From positions 5,146,001-5,210,000 of the forward strand of contig JAGPXD010000001.1 in NCBI GenBank assembly GCA_020746995.1: a DNA stretch of 64,000 nt, in the 5' to 3' direction. The stretch is from Plectosphaerella cucumerina (taxonomy: Eukaryota; Ascomycota; Sordariomycetes; Glomerellales; Plectosphaerellaceae). Positions 34,927-46,818 of the stretch are shown here, piece after piece. The translations under genes and the position numbers were made by a program. Below the pieces are notes generated by a model. The model had not been told where the DNA came from. It worked only from the letters and a program-made list of their open reading frames with translations, and searched no databases. Numbering within the stretch: the stretch's first letter is position 1; every line of letters begins with the position of its first letter.

Positions 34927-37900
34927 CACGAAGCAGCGTGTTTCGTGCATGCAGCCATGACAGCCACGACGAGGCCTGGACGAAAGAGGTTGCTTGTGTT
35001 GGCGCACGTCATGGTCGTGCATGAGGTGATACCACGGATAGCTCGACCAGCACTCCGTCACTGCAGTTCACTTGGGCCCGGCACTCTAAAGCAGCGACGC
35101 CTCTTCCGCATCTGGATAGCCCAGCGTGCATCGCCGTTCCTGACGGGAACGACGACACCGACGACAAGAGCGGGGGATACCCCTGCCGCAGCGCGCTTAC
35201 CCGGGCTCGCTAGTCGCCAGAAAACCGTGGAGCCCGGACGCTACTCGTGCGCCGCTTAGGTTTTGCTGACGACACACCGCCGACCGACCGACCGACGGCT
35301 AGTACCGTGACCACCAGCGCCTTTTCCTTGCCCTGCCCTGTTCGCCCGAGAGTCTGGCACGGCTTGCACGGGTCCAACGGTCGCTTCCCACCCGTGGCGT
35401 CTTCCTTTCCCAGCCCGACGGGATTTCGATCGAAGGCCTATTTGCTCGAATTTGCTCCATCGATCCTCCCGTGATGACAGGATGCGTCTGACACGTCCTC
35501 TAAACACCCATCTCATTTGACCTCCGACCAGACCCCGTCCGTCTCGTCGCAGTCCGCTGTCCGGACGGAGCCCGATGCGAGCGAAGAAGTGCGCTTCCGC
35601 GCCTCCACCCTCTGAATACCCTGCAAGCCACCTCATCTCGTGCCGTCAGAGGTGGGATTGCCAGTACCAGCAACAAGCCGACGGAGACCCATCGATGGCT
35701 TCGGTTCCAGCTTCATGACGCATCAGAAAATTCATATCCTTCCGTCCCGAGGTCAGCAGGACAGATCGGGACCAGCACCGCGAGGCTGGTGTCGGTGCTT
35801 GCTTCCATGGCCACGAGTACGAGTATAGCGGACAGGAACCCCACCCCTCCGGCGTCCCATCCAATGCGACCGCCCCTCGGGACCAACGACGCCTGTGCCG
35901 TAAACGTGCGTCTGCCAGACCAACCCTCGTCCGCGCGCCGCGTCCGGCGTCCCTGACCCTGCCTGCCGCCAAGGCCCTCTCGCAAGCGCAGGCGGGGGGC
36001 CAGGGGGGCCCAGGCGGAAACCCGATCCTCCTCGGCCGCCCGTCCACCCCATCACATCACTGCACACTTGCGCGGTGTCGTCGTGCCCCAGCAGGCCCAG
36101 CCACCGATGGGGGGAGGACCCTGGCGATGCGGGGCGTCCGCTGACGACGAGCGGGAACGGAGGCGGCGCAACATCAGTTGGGCAGCTGGCGTCCGTCACA
36201 CCCAGACTCCAGAGCCAACAAATACCCGTCAAGGGCCCGCCATCCCACCTGCTGCCAGCCAGCCCGGCCACAGTCAACGGTCCACGGACGGAGCCCGTCC
36301 ACACGATGACACCTCTCCTGGGGGTCGCTACCGAGTCCAACACGGCAAATTGCGACTGCGACGTCGTAGCACCCGGCTCATACCGAGGCACTTTCACATG
36401 CTTTCCATAGCCACGAACGCCCCGGCCGAATCAACGCCCCCTGGACTTCTTTTTCGAGGTCACGACGTCCGGTCGTCGGCAGACGTGGTTCGATGCCTTG
36501 GAAACGGGCATTCCCGCGGACGTAGCTATCAGAAGCGCATGTCGTCCGGAGATCCCATGAAGCCGCAGGTTGTTCACCCGAACCGTTCTCCGTGGCGAAC
36601 AAGCGCCTGCTTGGAAGCAAGCAAGCAAGGGAAAGAACGCACTCATGCGCTGCGACATGAGTCCTTGAAATAGGTATGTGATGGCATCATGTGGTTGGCA
36701 GTCTTGCTCCCTCATCTCCCTCCGCCGCTCGTCGTTGGTCGGCCGGCGTTCGCCATGCACCAATGAGACGGCGTAACAGGGTTTGCCAGTGTCACCCCAG
36801 GGGGCGATGCCGCCCCCTTACTTGCAAGCCGCTCACTCACCTTCCACAGCCCGCTTGCCTGAGACACGGACGAGCCAAGCGACGTTCAAGACGGGTGGTG
36901 TGATTTGGCGATGGCGTCTGCCGTTCCCGCCGCAAGCGCATCCACCAACGACGCCCCGACAAACCGGCACCGCCATTGAGCGCCATCGCCACAGGAAGAC
37001 CAAAGATCTGCAGGCCTCGCACGAGAAAACTGCGCGCAGGACGCGAGGCATCAAGACATCGCCTTCGAGTCTGGGGTAGATAAAGCGGCCGGCCCTAAGC
37101 AAGATGGAGAATGCAAAATGCACGTCGATCCAGGGGTCGTGTCTAAAAATATCTGGCTTCTCGCGGATCGTGTCGACCGCAGCCCGTCACGTCTTCGAGC
37201 GACGCATGAAGCGGCAAGTTGTCCGTGATAACAGCGCAAGGGTGTGCTGCAGGAGAGGTTGTTGGCTCTCTTGTTGGCCGCCATACCCAAAGTTCGTGTC
37301 TTGGTCTCAGCACCGGTTGTGGCGAAGATGCCAGGCCCGATACGACCGAGAGACTGTCCTGGCCGATAGAGGATCCCGGTCGGCGGGCCCTATCGGTTCT
37401 TGGACCAAGTCGTCGATACGAAGAAGGGAGGGGGCCATCAGAGGTCGGTCGAGGACAAGACAGACTGACCGAACTGGCTGAAGAGCACTTGTCGTCATCA
37501 GCGTGGACGGAAAATAGGACAGCGCGCCAAACAGAGACAGTCCCGCGGTGCCGGGGCGCAATTGGTGGCCGCGCGCCGTCGCGGCATCCCGCCTCAACTG
37601 TGCCCCCGACATGTCGTGTCGGTCGACAGCAGCCGCGGCGACGGCGAATGGGGAATCGAGTCCGACGGACAAGAAAAGCTCGTGCCTAAAAATGGAATTT
37701 GTGCCCGGCGGCAGGTCATAGCGAGGAACGCACCCTCCTCTTGCTGTCTTGCCCCGGGCAAGTGAAACCCTGTCCAGCCTGCGTTCCTGAAGAGACGAGC
37801 AGGCCCCGCGGCCGAGGGCGGTTTCACTGGAGTCGAGGCCAGGCACAGGTAGAGGCGCGGGGCTGGGGGTAGACGGCCACCATGCTGCGGTTTCGGCTAA

Positions 37901-38230
37901 TCTTTACCTCGACAGCAAGAGGGGCTGAGGGAGAAATCGGCTCTGCTCGTGGGGATGAAGTCGGCGATGGCAATGACAGTGGCAGCGAGTCGTGGAATCG
38001 CTCAGTGGTCAGGGCGCGCTCGCCAAAAAGGCCGGCCGTCAGCAGGCATTCCGCGGGCCGAACAAATTCCTCGACACGGCGGCTGCTGTCACAATCGGGT
38101 CGCTTGTTTGCTGCTGCCCCCCAAAACTGGAGCTTCGACAGTCGGGGACCCACTCCTCATGGCGCGCGGACGGGGAATCCAACCCGGGCTGTGCCGCCGG
38201 GATGTACACAGGGCGTGGTGGTGGGTGCAG
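34927..38230. other. Gene-poor GC-rich region
   Basis: About 3.3 kb without a convincing gene. Overlapping frames on both strands (for example 35753-36397 minus, 36068-36673 plus) have shuffled-looking composition rich in Arg, Pro, Ser and Gly and no domain. I looked for tRNA, rRNA and transposase signatures and saw none. Confidence 0.5.
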
Positions 38231-38476
38231 GCGGGTGACAAAAAAACCGTCCCACCTGTTTCGACACCAACTTCAGACCCTGATTTCTCGAGCCTTAGGT
38301 AAGACTTGATTTTGATTCAAGCTTTAGGAGATATTCTAGATTCTCCTGTTGATTCTGATATTTATTAAGACGTTGTTAGACGCTTGACGGATGGTGTAGA
38401 GCTGCTTGAAGAAGAGGACTTGGATGCTGTTGACTTGCTGTCGCTGGTTGTGTGGGTCAGTTTTTTTGTCACCCGC
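38231..38476. mobile_element. MITE-like element with perfect 17-bp terminal inverted repeats
   Basis: GCGGGTGACAAAAAAAC at 38231-38247 is repeated in exact inverse at 38460-38476; the similarity continues imperfectly for about 11 further bases on each side inward. The 246-bp interior is clearly AT-richer than the flanks, with small internal palindromes around 38300-38345, and no transposase-length frame. These are hallmarks of a non-autonomous DNA transposon. I could not identify a clean target-site duplication, so the exact ends may lie slightly further out. Confidence 0.6.
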
Positions 38477-41400
38477 TTGGGGTGGTACATGGTCGCGCCG
38501 ATACTCGTACCGGGCACCTCAGTAGCCTGACTGGGTTTGGCTCGACATCGTCGTGAGTCTGCAGCACTCAACGACGCGTCAGTAGGGGCAGCGAAGGGAC
38601 GGACCTGAGCACCTCAGCCGGGGAACGACGATGGCGGTCCCCGTGGTGTTTCCCAGTCTCTCTGATCTAGCGGTCCCTGTCGCGGCTGCCTGGCGCGAGT
38701 CGTGGGATACGGGGAGCCGGGTCATCCGTCGCGGGTGCTGCGGCTGGTTGCTTGACCCGGTAAAGTTTTGTGAGTTGCCAGTGGTCGTCGAGGCGGCAAC
38801 AATTGTTGTGATGTCGTGCGAGGGCCGAATACTGAAGACGCGAGACCATCTCGGAGGCCTGCTTGCTCGCGAGTGTTATGCCGCTGTGACGTACTTGTAT
38901 GGACAGGTGGTCGGTTGCAACGAATATCTCGCGGCGGCGGTACGACCAAGAGTTGAGATGAGCGAGACACTGCTGTCGCCGGCCGGTACTCGAAGAGATA
39001 GACGCTGGCCGGGCTGGCAGCGGCACTGAACATGGTGGGTTTCTCATTGATCACCCGCTTCGGACCCCTGCCGGTCTGAGAGACGACTCAGACGAAGGAG
39101 AAGGACTTTGGGGGAGAGGGCGATATGGCCACGCCCCCGTGTCGTCGTGAGGAGGGGCCGCGCAGGTCGCTATGCGCGCGCGCCCGCGGGCACCGTTTGT
39201 TACTCCAATTATCAGTCGATTCAACGGTCCAGGTTGGTAGCCACAAAGCCACGAGAAGGCACGCATACCAGGCACAAATGTCGGTAGGCGTTCTTGATCT
39301 CGACCACGGGGGGATTGTTCCTGGCGTTGCGATGGCGCCCTCGTCTGTCGACCCTTGGTGCTTGGTGAACGCAGAACGAGCGCTGAGGTTGCCATCTCGG
39401 TCTTTCGGCGCCAAGCTGGCCAGCCGGGTAGGGAAACATCGACTGCCCCTGTCGGAATGGTCCCTTCAGCAAGCGCCGTGCCGGGGCACGAGCGGCGGGC
39501 TTCCCGTTCGATGGATGCAGCCAGTGGCGAAAGGCCGCGGGTCATCAGACGACGAGGACAGACCAAGCAAGCGCTTGTCCGGGCCGGAGCTGAAGGCCGC
39601 TGGGAAGTCCGTTCGGGGTTTTGGGATGCGAAAGTCGAAGGTGGCCGGGGGTGTACAAGTTAAGATCAGAAGCAGAAACGGGAAGAAACAAACTGGAGAA
39701 GATGACCGGGAGCGTGGAGCACGGATCATGTAGACTGACGAGGAGAGAGAAACAGGTGAAAGGTGAGAGGTGGAGGGATTGGTGAATGCCAAGCGGCGCC
39801 TTTCTCGATGTCGATGCTCACCGTCGACGGTCATTGTCATTGGGCGCTTTGCGCGGACGGTCCGTGGACTGGGGTCGAGTCGAGGACAGAGCTGCTCCTT
39901 CCCGCGATGAAGGGAGGAAGGAGTCAAGGAGGGACTTGGGTAAGCCTGGTAAGGTACCTCGACCTGGGATGTACCTTCCCTTTCTCCTCCCGTCTCCTAC
40001 AGGGCGTGTGCTCCTGCCGCCAGGAACATTCATCAATGGGGCGCCGCAACTTTTGACGGAAAGGGCGGCCCAGGGGTCGGGTCATCGAAGTGGGAGAGAA
40101 GAGTTTGGGAAGGAAGGAAGTAAGGGGAGGGGCGGCAGGGGAGGGGAGGGGTGTGGCCGGAAGAGCCCGTTGCTTGCCCCTCCCCTCCTTCCCTACCACC
40201 CTGGTCCGCCGAGTCCGCAAGGCGCGGGTGCGCTAAACTCACTCCCACAGGCGCCTTTGGTGCACACTCCCCTCCCTCCTTCGACTCCGACCAGCGCCCA
40301 GGCCAGCGCTCACACCCGCCTCACACACCTCACCTCACACCTACAGGTACCTGCCTGACTTCAACCTTGCCCTGGTCCGGTCCCTTCCATCTGCCCAGCC
40401 CTGCGCTCCCGTCAGACAAGAGGGGAGACAGGAGAGGAGTGACAGGGTTCGAGTTCTTTCCCACACAGATTTGGTGTCCCAGTTCGTCCGGCGAAGCTCA
40501 GGCGTGGGCGTGTGCGTGTGCGTGTGCGTCTGGTCTGGTCTGGTCTGGTCTCCATCGGTCATCGTTCAGTTCAGTCGCCAAGTCCAGAACAGGAGAGGAA
40601 AAGCATTGTCTGTACTTGACGTCGCAGCGGCCAACTGCACCGGCCTAACAACCTGGCAAGTCTGGCCTGGCCTGGGGTCGAGGTATCGCACAGCACCACA
40701 CCGCACAGCACCACCGCACCACCGTCACCGTCTCCAGACAAGACCTGCCTCATCATCCTCCGTCCTGCTGCTGGTCAACCGACGCGCGTGTGTCTTGATT
40801 CTTATTCCCTAGCCTCCCACCCTCGCTTTCCCACCTTTCCCGGCCTTTCCCCCCCTTTCCCACCCTCTCCAAGAGCCGGAGCTCATCCCTACTACGTACA
40901 ACAAACCAAAACAGCGTCGACACATCGACCTCGATCTCCTCCATCACACCGGACACTCGCTAGACAACGCGCTTGCGAAGCTTGGACAGTCGACCCAGGA
41001 GGTCCGTGATGGGATTGGCAACAAGACAACATATTCTCCCACCTGTCGAGTCTCGGTGACATTCCAGCTCCTCCAGCTCCCACCAATACCAACCCCATCT
41101 GACACGGTTCGCTCGCTTCCTCGACCGCCGAATCCGCTGGCACACACCCCAGCCATTTTACCCCTCGCTCCCTTCTCCAACAGGCGCAGCATAATCGCGC
41201 GTCAAACCGTCAAGCGCGCCCAAAATCCCCCCCCAAAGGGACAAGACCATCGAAATACTTCCATCCATTCCCCACGATTTTCGCCCTCCTCGACTCTTCT
41301 CCTCGATCCCGCTCCCCTGAACCCGAACCTGTTCCACCCGGCAATTTACTGCCAGGCAGCACCATTAATCAGAAGAAGCTACCACAGCACCTCGAGTCAT

Positions 41401-42375
41401 TGACCGACCCCTCCGCTTCCCACGCTCGACTCGGCAAGAACTCGCTCAAGAACTCGCTCACTCACAGTCGCTCGCTCGTTTGCCCGCTCGCCCATCTCTC
41501 ACCCACCACCGAACGACTCTCCCCGGCGCGCCGACACGAGTACGAATCTTCGCCGCCGGCCTCGTGACTCGCCCTTTACTTACTGCGCCCGGCGACGGCT
41601 TCCGCCAAGAAATTGCTTTCCTGCTTTCACGAGTCTAGTGGCAGTTCGATTCGACCCAGACCACCCTAGATCCCAAGTCCGCCATCCTCTCTCCGGTGCC
41701 ATCCTGGGCGTCCTACTAATTTCTCGTCAAGCGCCAGCAGAGCACTGCCTCGCCAGCGACCCGTCTAGCTGACACTGCCGAGCCAGAACACGGCACATCA
41801 GAGCAGAGCAGAGCCACGCAAACGTCACGTCACGCCTAGCGCAAGGAAGTTGAAAGCTTTGGGGAACCTGCGGGCTTGTGATAGTTCGGGGCTCAGTCGG
41901 GTTGCGCATTCTCGCCGGCGGACACCACCTTTCATATCAGATTGGTAGGGGCTTTTTCCACCGCAACGCGACGCGGACCCATTACCACCCCTGGTCAATC
42001 CCCTTGGACCGACAAGTCCACATCCCGCAGCATCTGCCGCGAAAACGTGTGGTTTCGCCGGACCGACCTCCTTGTCCCGGGATTCCAGGCGATCCGCCCG
42101 TCACTGCCCTCGGCCCGACTCCCTGATTGGGGCATTGATTGACGCCCTGAAGTCATCTCACTTACCGCCCATCCACTACCCTTCATACGCACCGCGGGTG
42201 TTCACATCCCGGTCACTGCAGTAGACGAGACCGCGGCCAGCTCGGCAATCTATCTGCCCGCCCTCCGGCGTAAGTGTGTCGCCGCGCGACTCGAATAAGC
42301 CTGGAGACGCAGAGCCAACCTCCACCGCTGCCGCCGCCATTACCCTCATCATTCCTTCAAACAACAACACCCGTC
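38477..42375. other. Gene-poor region and long leader of the Zn2Cys6/acetyltransferase gene
   Basis: No supported gene from 38477 to about 40150. From about 40150 to 42375 the plus strand is strongly pyrimidine-rich (CTCC, CCTTTCC, CTCGCTCG runs), as expected for a long 5' leader or promoter of the gene starting at 42376. Frames such as 39125-39733 and 41056-41403 lack motifs. Short tandem repeats occur near 40508-40551 and 41443-41466. Confidence 0.5.
40508..40551 (+). repeat. Paired microsatellites (TGTGCG)n and (TCTGG)n
   Basis: About three to four copies of TGTGCG run directly into about four copies of TCTGG. It lies in the pyrimidine-rich upstream region of the gene starting at 42376. 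Confidence 0.75.
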
Positions 42376-44540
42376 ATGTCCAGCTTCACAGCCCTTAACG
42401 GCGGCTCGCCCAAGGCCTCAGAGGCTCCCAGCGCCCCAGCGCCCGAGCCAAAGAAGCCCGCTTCGGATGACCGCTCACATCCGCCGCCGCCGCCGCCATC
42501 ACTGCCGCCCATCTCAGAGCCGAGGCCGGCGCCTGTCGAGCCCCCGAGTCAAAGAGACACATGGAGCTCCTCTGGCATCGACAGGCCGCACTACCGCACC
42601 GGCGGTTCTTATGCCGACACTGAGACCGACGCATCTCACAAGAGGAAGCGCTCCGATTCTGCCGAGCTGCGCAGAGATCGCGAGCAAACTCAGCCGGTTC
42701 AGGAGCGCACTCCGGACACGGCAACCCAGGCGCATCCCCCCGAGCCTCGGGATCGCTACGACACGCCCCAGCGAGACCGGGAGCGCCGGCCCTATAGCGA
42801 GGACATGTCGCGATCCCACGGCGACTCATGGTACTCGCGGGACGGCCGGAACGACCGCGGCTACTATGATCAGCAGCACTCAGCGTCATCCGCCCATGGC
42901 CAGACTGAGGAGCAGATCAGCGAGTCTCTGAGGCGGGCGGCTGACCAGGCCGACAACCAAAGCGACTATGGGAACACGAGCCCTGATGCCGACGACCGCT
43001 CCATGGGCATGTACGGCCCGTACACCCCCGGAGGCTCTCGGGATCCTGTGCTGCATTCGGACCCCAAGAAGAGGAAGCGCAACTTCAGCAACCGCACCAA
43101 GACGGGATGCCTGACCTGTCGCAAGAGGAAGAAGAAGTGCGACGAGCAAAAGCCCGAATGTAGGTGTCTAACCGGAACGTTTTCTGAGGGCGAGACGACG
43201 CTGACAGTCGGACAGGCAGCAATTGCATCCGTGGCGGTTTCCTGTGCGCTGGCTACCCGCCACAGCGTGGCACGGGATGGCAGAAGCCGGAAAACAAGAT
43301 CCCGGCGATCCCGCTGGAGTCCAAGGATCCCAGCTACGTCCCGCCGGGCGCCTATGGCATGCCGCAGCAGAGCCCGTACGGCCCTCAGCCCGTCGCGCCT
43401 CCCCCGAGGCGAGATCCTTTGCCCCCATACTCCCGGGGACAGCCGCTGCGAATCGACCCGCCTCAGGGTCGCCCGCTGATGACCGACGATGACAGGCCCA
43501 CGGCGTCGACCATCCCCAGCGCGTCCGTGGCCAGCCCGGAGCACAAGCTCTCGGCCCTCCCCTACACCCCGGCCAACGTGTTCCCGACGCCCGTGAGCGC
43601 GCAGGGCCCGCCACAACAGGCCAGCTTCTCGGAGCGCAAGGAGTACCAGCGCGTGCCACCGCCGCCGCTGCACGACCGCAGCAGGGCCGAGCCAGAGACG
43701 CCGCATCCCGGTAACACATTGCCCCAGATCACCATCTTGCACGCCACCAGGTCCAACAGCCCGACCCCGCAGACCACGGCGACGAGCAACCCGCAGGTCG
43801 CCGCGCAGCTAGCCCTGTCGCACACGCAGTACTCGGGCAGCAGGCCGAGGACGCAGAAGGAGGAGATGCTCTCGGGCCGTCACTACTACCCGTTCGACAA
43901 GGAGCTGGTCCTCGAGCGGGAGCGCTGCAGCGCCGCGTGCTGGCGCTTCAACAACTCAACGAACCCGAACAACGGCGTCTCGCCGACGGAGCGCGCCCGC
44001 CTCTTCCGGGAGATCCTGCACCCCCGGGACGCGATCCAGATCTCGCCGACCCTGGCGTCCCCGGTGACGAACGTCGGCCACGTCGGCGACAGCGTCGTGG
44101 TCGAGGCCCCCTTTGTCTGCGACTACGGGTACAACATCACCATCGGCCAGAACGTCGTGATCGGGCGGGGCTGCACCGTCATGGACACTTGCGAGGTCAA
44201 GATTGGCGACAACTGCCACATCGGGCCCAACGTCAACATCTTCACCGCCACGCTGCCCATCGACCCCAAGAGGCGCCAGGGCAGCAAGGGCCCGCAGTTG
44301 GGCCGCGGCATCACCATCGAGCCGGACTGCTGGATCGGCGGCGGCGCCACCATCCTCCCCGGCCGCACCATTGGCAAGGGTAGCACCGTCGGCGCGGGTG
44401 CTGTTGTGACCAAGGTATGTCTGCAATTATCAGGCGGTGTATATTCGTGGTCCCGTTGTCTAACCGTCTGGCAGGATGTCCCGCCCTTTACCATTGTCGT
44501 CGGCAACCCCGCCAGGGTCCTCAGGGGCATTTCGTCATGA
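42376..44540 (+). CDS. Zn2Cys6 DNA-binding domain fused to a maltose/galactoside acetyltransferase
   Basis: Exons 42376-43159, 43216-44414 and 44475-44540 give 682 residues. A Pro/Ser-rich disordered N-terminus precedes KKRKRNFSNRTKTG and a Zn2Cys6 cluster with Cys 245, 248, 255, 262, 265 and 272; the first intron splits the codon of Cys262, and the spliced product restores CIRGGFLCAGYPPQRG. After a Pro-rich linker comes a Mac domain (GRHYYPFDKELVLERERC) and a left-handed beta-helix with hexapeptide repeats (ITIGQNVVIGRGCTVMDTCEVKIG, GRGITIEPDCWIGGGATIL), ending DVPPFTIVVGNPARVL. The acetyltransferase part resembles NodL/LacA enzymes that acetylate sugars using acetyl-CoA. The fusion suggests a nuclear acetyltransferase or a regulator that senses acetyl-CoA or sugar; the true role is unknown. 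Confidence 0.9.
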
Positions 44541-45136
44541 ATCTGGGGCACGTCTCCCAACGATGATGCCAACGAGTCTCTTTTTCACCGTCCAATTTCT
44601 TTCCGGTCATGTTTGCGAGACTATGATACCCCGTCCCTTATGCATGGTCACTGTACAACGTCATCAAAAGCCAGTCGCATGTTTTCATTTTAATTTCCAG
44701 TTAACGAGATGGATGTGGCGGGGGAAAATACAAGAGTCCCATGGTGAGAGGTGCGCTCCTCAACCAGTGGTGCGTCTATTTTGTTAGACAGCGAGCTATT
44801 TGCTTTTTGTAACCCCGAGTTATCGGGGGGGGTTTGCTAATGTAGGGGAAGGGGCAGGTAGAAAGGGGTCGACTGTCTACCTTTCGAAATGGGAGGATTA
44901 CCTAGATACAGGAAAATGAACAGCTCTGGTAGCTGCACTGCTTGATTTTGTCATCTTACTTGCTTGCAAGGTGTCTGCTTCCATGTGCAATGGGCTGTTT
45001 GTTGTTTGCATGTGACGTCCCTCGAGCGCGTGTCAACATGGCCAGGCCGCGCGCCAGATCACGCGTACCTACCCACCCACCACAGCCTTCATATACCCCT
45101 CTCCTTCCATCCATTCCATCTCCCCTCCCCGCCGGT
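44541..45136. other. Intergenic 3' flank of the Zn2Cys6/acetyltransferase gene
   Basis: AT-richer flank without a supported gene. Two short frames at 44942-45239 run into the structured locus at 45137 and are not supported. Confidence 0.5.
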
Positions 45137-45310
45137 TGGTGAAGCGGTTACAATTCGTTGTGCCCCGGATTTACAAATGCCGGCGGGGAGGTGGAGGGTT
45201 CAATTCTCCCTCCCCAATAGAGCAAAATCGGCCTCTTAGACTGGCCGGTTTTCTACCCCTCCGGGTGCCTGCTTAGCAGGACCCCGGAGGGGGTGTTTTG
45301 TTTTTCTCTT
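45137..45310 (+). ncRNA. Candidate Pol III transcript: A box, B box, two strong hairpins and T tract
   Basis: TGGTGAAGCGG at 45137-45147 fits the A-box consensus TRGYNNARNNG. GGTTCAATTCT at 45197-45207 is close to the B box. Downstream, 45224-45233 pairs with 45243-45252 (10 bp, one G-U). Then 45256-45265 (CCCCTCCGGG) pairs perfectly with 45283-45292; a further 5-bp stem with a TTA loop sits inside. T runs (TTTT, TTTTT) follow at 45295-45306, which could end Pol III transcription. A standard tRNA fold fails because the acceptor arms do not pair. It may be a tRNA-derived or other small RNA, or a tRNA relic; expression is unproven. Confidence 0.35.
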
Positions 45311-45601
45311 AGGAGGTCTCGTTTCATTTCTTTACAAAGTGTGTGTGTGTGGACTGGCGCATGGGTGAGTGCACGCTGTTTGTTGTTGTGGTTGATTTGC
45401 CGTGATTATTCCGCTGCTATTGCCCATGTGATGAGGCCATGCTAGCGATACAACGGCCTTGGAAAATCCGGCACATTGTCACCTCCGGCATGAGCATGAG
45501 GTCAAAATCAAACGTATCTTGCAGGGACTTCTGGTCCTGGTTGGGTCTCTTGTTATGTGCTCTTCTACGAATTTCAAGCCAGAGCCTGTCTCGGATTACA
45601 T
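45311..45601. other. Intergenic, no gene seen
   Basis: Contains a short GT-repeat (about 45341-45350) and the 3' flank of the leftward reductase gene. Confidence 0.5.
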
Positions 45602-46818
45602 CTAGTCCTTGGGAGTAAAGGCGATGCCTTTGCCCCAGCCCTCAGTGCCCTTCAGCACCTCAAAAGCCGCCTCCCAGTCCTCAAGGGCGAACTCGCCCTG
45701 TACTTCATGACCAGCGAGCTTGCCGATGCGGACGACGCCAGCCTCGACCATGCGCAGCATCTGCGAGACCTGCTCCCGAGCGTACATGTACTGGCCCTTG
45801 ACTGTGATGTTACGGAAAAGGAGGCTGGCGTAGTTGACCTGCAGATCACCCCAGATGGCGCCCATGAGGACAGCTCTCGCGCCGGGGCGCAGGGCGGCAA
45901 AGGCAGGGACGATGTGAGCAGGCTGCACGCCTGCGCCGGGGCTGATGTCGAAGAAGGCGTCTGCGCCGGGGGAGCCGGGTGGAAGGACTGCGCGGATGGA
46001 GGCGGTGACGGCGGCTGCGTCGCTTGAGGTTTCGACGATCTGGATGCGTGGGCTGTGAGGGTAGGTTTTGGCAAGAGCGTCGCTGATGGTTTGGAGCTTG
46101 GCGGCGCTGCGGCCGAGAGCGATGACGCGGGCGCCTAGAGCGACAGCTACTTCTGCGACGGCGCCGGAGTACTAAGACACGAATCAGAGAAGGATATCAT
46201 GGGATGAGAAAGCCAGGGTGTGCTCACGTGTCCGGTGGCAGGCCCAACAATGACAGTCTGGCCAGCACGAAGATCAGCCGCGGCAATACCGCCAGCAGCA
46301 ACAACAAGACGGGACAGAGCAATAACAAGCTCAGAAGGCGTATATCCCAGCTCGTCAATGGCAGCCTCATCGAGCCGGTGGACATTCTCAAGGGGCACAG
46401 TGGCCACGGTCCTCAGAACGCCATCAGGCCAACCCTCGCGCATGAGACGCTTCGAGGCATCAGTCGACCCCTGATGCAGACCAAGGAGGATCTGGGTGTT
46501 AACGGGGTCGTCGCGGGCTCGAACGAAGGAGTCGATGAAGACGAGATCGCCGGGGCGAAGGAGGGCGGCGTCGGGACCGGTGGAGAGGACGCGGCCGACG
46601 GCTTGGCTGCCGGGGATGAAGGGGAGGGGGAAGCTGAGGTAGGAGAGGGTGCCGTCGAAGAAGAGGGGCCAGCCGGGGCTGGCGTAGGCGGAGAGGACGC
46701 GGACGGAACAGGTTCCTGGGGCTGGAGGGTTGGGGATGAGGCGGGAGGTTATGGTGATATCAGGGGGCGAGCGGATGCTGCCGACTGTGAAGGCTTTTGT
46801 GGTGGAGGGAAGAGACAT
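45602..46818 (-). CDS. Zinc-independent MDR-type alcohol dehydrogenase/quinone oxidoreductase-like protein
   Basis: Exons complement(46228-46818) and complement(45602-46171), with a 56-nt intron, give 386 residues. The N-terminal GroES-like fold has FIPGSQAVGRVLSTGPDAALLRPGDLVFID. The intron falls in the nucleotide-binding motif, and the join makes VIVGPATGHYSGAVAEVAVALGARVIALGRS, a Rossmann loop, with Arg after the second strand suggesting NADP(H). The usual catalytic and structural zinc cysteines are not visible, so it is probably a zinc-free reductase. The C-terminal part has AVLMGAIWGDLQVNYASLLFRNITVKGQYMYARE, typical of medium-chain dehydrogenases in secondary or xenobiotic metabolism. 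It is divergent from a Zn2Cys6 regulator 591 bp away, a common regulator-target arrangement. Substrate unknown. Confidence 0.88.

Noticed and set aside
38365..38571. Serine-rich minus-strand frame overlapping the inverted-repeat element
   Set aside because: It covers only part of the 246-bp element and its right flank, and has no transposase motif.
39125..39733. 202-codon plus-strand frame
   Set aside because: Overlaps several equally long frames on both strands and has shuffled Arg/Ser/Gly composition.
45137..45217. A tRNA gene
   Set aside because: The A and B boxes fit, but the acceptor halves (CGCCGGT and TCCCCAA positions) do not pair, the T stem has a mismatch, and the box spacing is too long. 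Kept only as a Pol III-like candidate.
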